Made by a program: the position numbers and the translations under genes
NCBI GenBank assembly: GCA_024229935.1
Contig: JAAERX010000077.1
Coordinates: 294,389-358,388, forward strand
Direction of reading: 5' to 3'
From: Gammaproteobacteria bacterium
GTDB taxonomy: Bacteria > Pseudomonadota > Gammaproteobacteria > Steroidobacterales > GCA-2729495
Length of the DNA: 64,000 nucleotides
Notes under the pieces: model-generated
Seen by the model: the letters and a program-made list of their open reading frames with translations, nothing else
The model's database searches: none
Told to the model about the DNA's origin: nothing
Shown: positions 58,551-64,000 of the stretch, one piece after another
Layout: every line of letters begins with the position of its first letter
How positions within the stretch are numbered: the stretch's first letter is position 1

Positions 58551-58966
58551 GTACTCCAAACTAATGAGATACGCTTACTTATGGTTAAAAACGGCTGTTT
58601 ATGAATGCGTATTTTTAGAATACCTACCTAACCTGTATTAAACAGGAAGGAATAGGGTGCAAATCTGTTGCAAAAGAGTAGGGCAGTTTTTGAAGCCCTT
58701 TGTCAACACTTGGCCCTTCTGTTTTTGCGCCACTTTTAGAAATGCGGTTCTATAGATAATTCGGGAAATGGTTTTTGCCCCCCGGGGGTGGGTCGAGGTA
58801 GAACGGGAGGCTCAAATTGCCTGGAAAAGATTTCTTACCGCGTATTTACCGCGGTGGGTATGAAAACGGACAGACTCAGCAAAGCTGTCCAAATACAGAA
58901 GTAAGGAGTAGGGTGGGTTTCAGACTAGTGGAGTCTGTGCAAATTAGCGCAAATTGGCTAAGCCTA
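58551..58966. other. Right part of the tRNA-Lys element, no gene identified
   Basis: 416 bp up to the right att-like repeat. A weak inverted repeat AGGGC/GCCCT (10-nt loop) lies near 58682-58701, and GCAAATT occurs twice just before the repeat (58939-58956). I looked for an integrase or its 5' end in all frames and see none; the open frames are short and have no family features. Confidence 0.4.
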
Positions 58967-59057
58967 GCCTTTTAAGCCGATGGTCCCAGGTTCAAATCCT
59001 GGTGCCCCCACCATTATTCCTTCATTTATCAATCTATTATAAGGGAGCTATTTTCTC
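58967..59057 (+). repeat. Right direct repeat (attR-like) carrying a tRNA-Lys 3' half
   Basis: Exact copy (58967-59040) of 55902-55975, with 14 of the next 17 bases also matching. The 5' half of a tRNA is missing here (the preceding bases are GGCTAAGCCTA), so this is not a functional tRNA gene. Distance to the left copy is 3065 bp. Confidence 0.85.
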
Positions 59058-59130
59058 AGTCCTTGTAGCTGCCTGTTTTGAGAGCGTTTTTACCCCGTTG
59101 AGCTTGGTGTAATCTGCCCCCATATATCGG

Positions 59131-59472
59131 TCACCAATCAGTCGGGTGCGGTTTCAGCATGTCTTTTGCTACAACCTCACAGTCAAAAGCCTCACCTTGC
59201 ACTACACCACCGCCATTATTTAAGCGTTCTGCACTCAGAATAACGATTGCATTACCGCCTAAATCGGCAACTTTGTTATAGGCTGAATTCATTGCACCTA
59301 TACGCTCAATAGATGCTGATAATGCAAGGGGTGGACTTCGCCCGGTAATTACCCCAAGAGAAACACATGTTGAACCATCGTAGATTGACTTCACATATAA
59401 AGCCTTTTGATCTTTAGTGTTATAGCAACCAGTAAGAACAAGAACACAAAGAAAGAGAAGTACGGGCCTCAT
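59131..59472 (-). CDS. Small lipoprotein, DUF4156-like
   Basis: 113 residues from the ATG at 59472 (frame open from 59493). Lipobox LTGC (Cys16), then YNTKDQKALYVKSIYDG, and a C-terminal part with MNSAYNKVADLGGNAIVILS and GEAFDCEVV. The AYNKVADLGGNAIVI segment resembles DUF4156-type outer-membrane lipoproteins. The start overlaps the stop of the upstream 77-residue gene (ATGA), so the two are translationally coupled. Lies just outside the right att-like repeat. Confidence 0.68.
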   Translation of the reverse strand: MRPVLLFLCVLVLTGCYNTKDQKALYVKSIYDGSTCVSLGVITGRSPPLALSASIERIGAMNSAYNKVADLGGNAIVILSAERLNNGGGVVQGEAFDCEVVAKDMLKPHPTDW

Positions 59473-59702
59473 ACTGACTTTGTCCTGAAGCAACCCAGCA
59501 AACCCAGGCCAGAACCAAACAGCCGTACTGCGACGGGACCAGAAACGACCAAAGACGTCATCCCGCCGTTAAAACTGCTTATATACTGATTTGGACCGCT
59601 CAATGGGTTAATTATGTACGCGCCATTCAAATTTGAACCGATTACCTTAGCCCACACTAGCCCACATCCATGCAGCAGAATAGCTGCAATTAAATTCTTC
59701 AT
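59469..59702 (-). CDS. Small secreted protein with a C-terminal membrane-anchor-like tail
   Basis: 77 residues. Signal peptide MKNLIAAILLHGCGLVWA, a mature middle of about 35 residues rich in Gly, Ser and Asn, then GPVAVRLFGSGLGLLGCFRTKS. That C-terminus resembles the hydrophobic plus Arg/Lys tail of PEP-CTERM-like sorting signals (PxAVWLFGSGLLGL-type), although the Pro-Glu-Pro is not present. No exosortase is in the window. The 5' region shares its start-proximal sequence with leader modules A and C. Confidence 0.5.
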   Translation of the reverse strand: MKNLIAAILLHGCGLVWAKVIGSNLNGAYIINPLSGPNQYISSFNGGMTSLVVSGPVAVRLFGSGLGLLGCFRTKSV

Positions 59703-60198
59703 ACCTAATTTCCCTGGTTTTTAGATCGTGTGTTTTTCCAGGTCATGATGGCCTCAATCTATTCCATACAAGTCTAAATTGATTCTTCATTAACCAAATT
59801 TTGATATTTTAGCAACCGGGCATACCCGCAGCATCACCAAAATTGATTAAATGGACTTACTTCACAATACTTTTATGATTCCTTAAATTGAATAGCGGTA
59901 GAGAAATCTTACGGTCACCTAACACTTAAACAGCCTCAAACAAATGGAATCCTTCGGACAATGGGTAGACCTGCACCACAATCAGCATGGGAAGCTGATG
60001 GGAGTATCAGTTAAACAGGTTAAGCTTGTAGTTTTTAACCATATGGAAGAGCATCCCGAACTATGAAACGACTACACTGAACAGTCTGCAGTCGAAGCAC
60101 TTCAGTTCACATGGCCATAAGCAAAGTAATACAACCAGCCCTTTTTATTTAATTGCACTACTGAGGTGGGTTATTGCTATTGATACCAAAGCAAAAAG
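59703..60198. other. Intergenic region with a pseudogene remnant
   Basis: About 500 bp, AT-rich (notably 59760-59900). Start-proximal leader-like sequence lies at 59703-59725 (TTAGATCG... with CCAGGGAAAT read leftward). The only coding-like stretch is the interrupted frame at 59944-60120, listed separately. No RNA gene or strong hairpin was found. Confidence 0.4.
59944..60120 (+). pseudogene. Probable Rap1a/Tai-type protein remnant
   Basis: A 58-codon frame interrupted by one TGA at 60064. The visible peptides MGVSVKQVKLVVFNHMEEHPEL and, after the stop, NDYTEQSAVEALQFTWP follow the pattern of the C-terminal part of Rap1a/Tai-like small proteins (GVSxxQxxxVVxxYxxxHPExL ... AxxLVxxAL...FP). 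The expected signal peptide and the cysteine residues are absent, and an upstream in-frame stop lies at 59920. It looks like a decayed fragment. Confidence 0.45.
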
Positions 60199-60420
60199 CT
60201 AGCGGCTCGCAGATATTGAGCCACTGATTTCTTTAATCACAGTAATACCATCCAGTTTTGTCGGTATTTCATTTAAGGTTTGGTGATCTGCCTGAGTAAG
60301 GTAGACCCGTATGCATGGTTCCCCGTTACAAAGAGACTCGCCGATACCAACTACATACTCCAGTGCCATAAGGCCAGGTCCATGTGATTCTATAGTGCTG
60401 GTTATATTTATATTATTCAC
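60199..60420 (-). CDS. Stand-alone copy of the N-terminal domain of the adjacent protease
   Basis: 73 residues, GTG start with GGAG six bases upstream. Core VVGIGESLCNGEPCIRVYL ... IPTKLDGITVIKEISGSISA aligns in order with GVIGSGVGWAEGNQAVVKLYL ... LPAFVDGIPVVIERTGTIYA in the neighbouring protease gene. No signal peptide. The domain occurs in front of trypsin-like folds (Nal1-like proteases); a free copy next to a full-length protein is noteworthy. Confidence 0.7.
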   Translation of the reverse strand: MNNINITSTIESHGPGLMALEYVVGIGESLCNGEPCIRVYLTQADHQTLNEIPTKLDGITVIKEISGSISASR

Positions 60421-60527
60421 ACTTTACTCCTCCATGAATTATTCCCTTACATCATCAGTTTGTATTTATAGTCAGTAGCCTGACCGTATGTTCTGGCTTT
60501 GCTGTAAAGGTAATCAAATTATTTTTC

Positions 60528-61721
60528 TTATAAATCTCCATCAATGCTGACTTCTAACAGAGTAAGAACATCCTCAATATTATTTGCCACTGAAATTGGT
60601 GCATTGTTACTGTCCAGACCTGCTGCAAAAATAAGGCCTACAGGGCGCCGGTCATCAGCCCCACCAGAGGCAACCACCAGTGACCCTGAGTCACCACTGG
60701 AGCTAAAGCTAGTGCCACCATTACCCCGGATAATAAATTGACCTTTAAATAGTGCCACCTGTTCACCCAAGTCGTCATAGGCAACATTAATCATTACATC
60801 AATAGCTTCTATATACCCATAGGTGAGGCCGGTGGTTCGGCCATACTTCATGACATTCAGGCCGGCAGCAGGAGCAAGCGGTTCCATACGTGGTGTGCCA
60901 TAACCGTCTGAGCGGGTCGCAACACCCACCATCGAGCTCGTTGTTTCAGCAATGGCTGCATCAACACGATTATCGACAAAATAGGGATCGGTACCAATAA
61001 CAATAGGTATGGATTTATACAACATACCTATTGCATCATCCGGGTTAGTACCACCGTCGTATCTGCCTGGCTGCAATACATTAGTGCCAACCGGTGTTGA
61101 TAAATCCCTACCTGCGAATACATGAGCATTGCTAAGCGCATAGGCATGGCACCCTCCACTGACACGACATGCAAGTGTGCCGGCTTCATAACCGTAGGCA
61201 CGTGACACGGATGTACCTATGGGTACCGGTCGCTCATGCCAGTCAGTCTGTAATGCCGGCTCACTACCGGTTGTAGCCTCAACATTATTATCAGGCTCAC
61301 AACTGTTATTTTGCCCACAACCAACATTTAACGCATAGATAGTACCCGTACGTTCAATGACAACCGGGATGCCATCGACGAATGCAGGCAAACCCGCTGA
61401 TGAAGCGGACGCTTCAAGGTATAGCTTTACAACAGCCTGATTGCCCTCTGCCCAGCCTACACCACTACCAATGACGCCAGTGGAATTAAACAATGCTGCA
61501 GCATGCCGTCGATTTGCATCAATGGCTTTTTTAACGTGTCTTGCATTCTGAAAGCGATTGGCAAAAGCTTCAAGCAGATGATCAGGAATATTTGCTTTGG
61601 CAGGCCGTTGAGCAAAGTATGGACGCTCTGCGACAGTTGTCAGAGAAAAGAGAGCCAGCGCAATAAAAACGAAGGAGATAAAGCCTTGCTTATAGCCTTT
61701 AAAATATCCCTTTAACAACAC
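60528..61721 (-). CDS. Secreted trypsin-like (Nal1-type) serine protease
   Basis: 397 residues, GTG start with GGAG five bases upstream. Signal peptide (about 1-31, ending TVAE), a helical region (about 45-75), an N-terminal alpha/beta domain (about 78-130), then a double-barrel trypsin-like domain: His in SNAHVFAG near 199, Asp in RVDAAIAET near 253, and Ser in SSGDSGSLVV near 348. Two disulfide candidates lie in CGQNNSCEPD and CRVSGGCHAY. No inhibitor is recognisable next to it. Confidence 0.82.
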   Translation of the reverse strand: MLLKGYFKGYKQGFISFVFIALALFSLTTVAERPYFAQRPAKANIPDHLLEAFANRFQNARHVKKAIDANRRHAAALFNSTGVIGSGVGWAEGNQAVVKLYLEASASSAGLPAFVDGIPVVIERTGTIYALNVGCGQNNSCEPDNNVEATTGSEPALQTDWHERPVPIGTSVSRAYGYEAGTLACRVSGGCHAYALSNAHVFAGRDLSTPVGTNVLQPGRYDGGTNPDDAIGMLYKSIPIVIGTDPYFVDNRVDAAIAETTSSMVGVATRSDGYGTPRMEPLAPAAGLNVMKYGRTTGLTYGYIEAIDVMINVAYDDLGEQVALFKGQFIIRGNGGTSFSSSGDSGSLVVASGGADDRRPVGLIFAAGLDSNNAPISVANNIEDVLTLLEVSIDGDL

Positions 61722-61937
61722 TCGAGCTCCTTATCTGAACAGCATCAAGTTAATGTAAAATGTTAGCACACGACTATAACATTCGTCACACCATGCAACA
61801 GCAGAATTATGTCAACACCGGGCAATCTCCAAAAGACACACTATCAACCTCTATTGCCACAGGGTGGTGTCACATAACGCTCAATTATTGCTACTCTGCA
61901 CAACATACACCCACCAGAAATATTCAAGGGAATTTTT

Positions 61938-62726
61938 ATGGCACGTTTGATGACTGGTTTATTTCTGCTCTTTACCGGAAGTGCTGCAGTTTTTGCCAGC
62001 AGCGGGGCAGCACAGGACGATTCACTTTACCTCGTGATGCTGTATATGCATCAGATACTATTCGTTTTCTGGTTGGGTCCAGACATCGGAATTTATATGT
62101 GGTCAACAAAGGCCACCAACCCAGAGCTAACTCCGGCTCAGCGTGTCGCTGCAGGTCGTATCATGCGGGGCATTGATATTATCCCCAAGGTCTGCATGAG
62201 CCTTATGCTAAGCGTTGGCGGCATTCTGACTGAGCTAATGGGTATAGAACACCCCTGGTGGCAAATGATAGGCATAGTGCTGTTAGGACCGGTGTGGCTG
62301 ACCCTTACTCTACTCGTGCATTTTCGGGCGGGGACAGACGCAGGAGCCAAACTGGCCCGTATTGATATCTGGTTCCGCTGGCTGGTTGTACTCTCCGTCA
62401 TTGGCTCTATAGGCCTGTCAATGACTACCGGCAGACTGACTGAGTTCCCTTGGGTAACAGGCAAACTGATGCTCTTTGCTGCTGTTGTCTTCTTTAGCAT
62501 CATCATGCGCACACGCCTGCAAAACTTCATAGCTGGCATTGATCAGCTTGATGCAACAGGTGGCACAACACCTGAACTGGACCGGCAGCTAAAACAAAGC
62601 ATGTCAGGAGCACGCACATTCATGTTTGCCACCTGGCTGGGGCTTGCCCTGGCTGCAGGGCTTGGCATGGCTCAGCCAGACTCAACACGAATTGATACTG
62701 TGCCGGCAGAATTGCCAACCAACTGA
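61938..62726 (+). CDS. Polytopic membrane protein, paralogue of the facing gene
   Basis: 262 residues with six or seven membrane segments. The N-terminus looks like a signal (residues 1-25). The central motif MLYMHQILFVFWLGPDIGIYMWSTKATNPELTPAQR matches KYLHILMFVFWVGTDMGVFLSCKKSTDPKLSIDSR in the gene at 62753 in order and spacing, including one His and one Asp. The H-x6-FWxGxDxG arrangement recalls HemJ/CopD-like heme or copper proteins, but the family is not identified. Convergent with that gene, 26 bp apart. Confidence 0.75.
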   Translation: MARLMTGLFLLFTGSAAVFASSGAAQDDSLYLVMLYMHQILFVFWLGPDIGIYMWSTKATNPELTPAQRVAAGRIMRGIDIIPKVCMSLMLSVGGILTELMGIEHPWWQMIGIVLLGPVWLTLTLLVHFRAGTDAGAKLARIDIWFRWLVVLSVIGSIGLSMTTGRLTEFPWVTGKLMLFAAVVFFSIIMRTRLQNFIAGIDQLDATGGTTPELDRQLKQSMSGARTFMFATWLGLALAAGLGMAQPDSTRIDTVPAELPTN

Positions 62727-62752
62727 ACCAGACTAAATAAATCAGGCTGCAA

Positions 62753-63424
62753 TCAAATAATCTTGGTTGTAGCAATAAAACCCACAATACAAATAAGGAT
62801 ATAGGTCGTCCAGATTGTTACTGTGGCTCGACCCATAATTGTACTGATCGTGGTTTCAATTTCCGGGGTGGAGCCTTCCACTGCAAGACGGCCAAAAGCA
62901 ATACCCATGGGGTCGAATACATACAACATAGCAACAATCATAAGGTTGATCAGACCGTATATGCCCACTTTCCAGTGCAGCCAACTAACATCTACATCAA
63001 AGGGGCCATTTCCAGCAGCTGAGCTATAAGCCAGCCAGATAAGTCCTATACCAACCAGCGTTGTCAATACATTATTAACCTTGGTGAGGGTATGGCCCAT
63101 GGGTTTATCGTAGTACCAGGCTCCAGTCATACTGATACCCCACCATGCAAGACTGAATACCCAGACCAAAGTCAGCTGCATATCACTCAGACTAAGCCAG
63201 CCGTTTACCTGTGAGAGCATGACGCCAAGAGGCAGGGCAGCCTTCCACATAGTTCGGGGTAATAGCTCAATACGTAGCGCCATATGCAATAACAAGAAAC
63301 GTGAATCAATGGATAATTTGGGGTCAGTTGATTTCTTACAGGATAAAAACACACCCATATCTGTCCCAACCCAGAACACAAACATCAGAATATGCAGATA
63401 TTTCCAGGTGAAAATTGCCGTCAT
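62753..63424 (-). CDS. Polytopic membrane protein, paralogue of 61938-62726
   Basis: 223 residues, about six membrane segments, no extra N-terminal segment. Shares the His-Phe-Trp-Gly-Asp motif near residues 11-24 and the following K-S-T-D-P-K-L with the facing gene, then diverges (WLHWKVGIYGLINLMIVAMLYVFDP). Family unknown; HemJ/CopD/DUF2269-like architecture is possible. The 290-bp gap to its right holds a 16-bp palindrome (TAGTGGTAAACCACTA, 63536-63551). Confidence 0.72.
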   Translation of the reverse strand: MTAIFTWKYLHILMFVFWVGTDMGVFLSCKKSTDPKLSIDSRFLLLHMALRIELLPRTMWKAALPLGVMLSQVNGWLSLSDMQLTLVWVFSLAWWGISMTGAWYYDKPMGHTLTKVNNVLTTLVGIGLIWLAYSSAAGNGPFDVDVSWLHWKVGIYGLINLMIVAMLYVFDPMGIAFGRLAVEGSTPEIETTISTIMGRATVTIWTTYILICIVGFIATTKII

Positions 63425-63642
63425 GATTTTCCCATTAGCTTCAGTATTTTCTAAACACAGTAGATTAACGGGCTTTTGCCAGTCTGCCTACATTGCATGA
63501 AAACTACACCACTGCATGGTAAGAGAAGTCAGCCTTAGTGGTAAACCACTACCAGCTAAAAAAGCAGCACCACACACTGGATAAGACTATATTTTTTCTG
63601 TGTCCAAAACATTTTTTTTAACTCAAAACACGTGTGCCTAGT

Positions 63643-63648
63643 TATAAT
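63643..63648 (+). promoter_or_regulatory. -10 element of the last gene
   Basis: Consensus TATAAT at 63643-63648 (GTTATAATAACC). No clear -35 was found 17 bp upstream. It would give a 5' UTR of about 60 nt before the GTG at 63716. A 16-bp palindrome at 63536-63551 lies about 90 bp upstream and may be an operator. Confidence 0.5.
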
Positions 63649-63715
63649 AACCGGTTACGGCATGCTTGAAGGGATTTTAGCTGCCATCTATCTTAATCCG
63701 GCAAGGAGAAATCCG

Positions 63716-64000
63716 GTGTCCAGCAATAAAGTCGACCTTTCACAAATCCGTGGTGACTGGGATTTTCATTCCCGCTATGTAACCAACGCAATGGAGCAAA
63801 CGCTCAAACGCACCAATAAATACTGGAAAGAGCTAAAAAAAGCTTCAAAAAAGAAAGGGCAGGTACCATTAGACGGCAAACTGATGGAGGAATTTATTGA
63901 GGCAGTCATGCAGACCAGGGCCATTACTGACGATTACCTGATATTAAATGAGTGCAAACCCTCATCAAATAAAAAGGCAAAGAAAAAAGCCAAGAAAAAA
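63716..64000 (+). CDS. Lysine-rich protein of unknown function (N-terminal part)
   Basis: 95 codons to the window edge, GTG start preceded by AAGGAGA with seven bases between. The first 60 residues (DWDFHSRYVTNAMEQTLKRTNKYWKEL, MEEFIEAVMQTRAI) look helical; the visible end is basic (SSNKKAKKKAKKK). I do not recognise the family. The gene continues beyond the window, so length and end are unknown. Confidence 0.6.
   Translation, partial: MSSNKVDLSQIRGDWDFHSRYVTNAMEQTLKRTNKYWKELKKASKKKGQVPLDGKLMEEFIEAVMQTRAITDDYLILNECKPSSNKKAKKKAKKK

Noticed and set aside
58680..58702. AGGGC/GCCCT hairpin as a terminator
   Set aside because: Short stem with a 10-nt loop and only a weak T-run; insufficient.
58967..59043. 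Second tRNA-Lys gene
   Set aside because: Only the 3' half is present; the upstream bases cannot form the D-arm or the 5' acceptor strand. It is an att-like repeat.

Overview
The window is a chromosomal segment of a Gram-negative gammaproteobacterium. This follows from comEC-exbBD-msbA-lpxK-kdsB, yceD-rpmF-plsX-fabH, clpS-clpA with infA and aat, ftsK-lolA-rarA-serS, yebC-ruvCAB and ybgC-tolQRAB-pal-cpoB, together with RNase E, a LexA-type SOS box and a type II secretion core. Many starts are GTG or TTG. I cannot place the organism to genus; a free-living, probably aquatic gammaproteobacterium is an inference.

Layout: 0.2-7.8 kb carries DNA uptake (comEC), an ExbB/ExbD energiser, lipid A/KDO synthesis (msbA, lpxK, kdsB) and a tyrosine phosphatase, all rightward. 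At 7.8-16.7 kb come rne (leftward), rluC, maf, and the yceD-rpmF-plsX-fabH run, which ends in an SLC13-type transporter instead of fabD. At 16.8-24.5 kb are an Lpp/OprI-like lipoprotein, lexA with its operator, a small acidic protein behind a CRP-like palindrome, and gspC-D-E-F. At 24.8-30.8 kb are clpS, clpA, infA and aat (N-degron pathway), a FemAB-like protein and trxB. At 31-37.2 kb are ftsK, lolA, a VanZ-like protein, rarA and serS. At 37.3-45.9 kb there is a mixed stretch: BI-1 protein, tRNA-Ser, a UbiD-like decarboxylase, a divergent DUF4198/HupE pair, a histidine-phosphatase-fold protein without its catalytic histidines, yjbQ, tRNA-Arg, an orphan HicB-like protein and a YfaZ-like porin. 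At 46-55.8 kb are yebC-ruvCAB, the Tol-Pal system and queE-queC.

The last 8 kb is accessory. An intact tRNA-Lys gene at 55874-55948 is followed 3065 bp downstream by an exact 74-bp copy of its 3' half plus downstream flank (58967-59040). This is the signature of attL/attR around a small integrated element, but I see no integrase in it. The element holds secreted or membrane proteins, including Sel1 repeats. It also holds three copies of a ~72-bp leader sequence, each placed just upstream of a leftward signal-peptide start; two of those starts lead into truncated reading frames. A fourth, partial leader lies beyond the right repeat. After it come lipoprotein-type genes, a probable Rap1a/Tai-type pseudogene, a trypsin-like protease next to a stand-alone copy of its N-terminal domain, and two convergent paralogous membrane proteins.

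The observations I rate highest are the tRNA-Lys island with its repeated leader modules, a nested 82-nt hairpin between rpmF and plsX, the protease/stand-alone-domain pair, the convergent membrane paralogues, and the catalytically degenerate histidine phosphatase.
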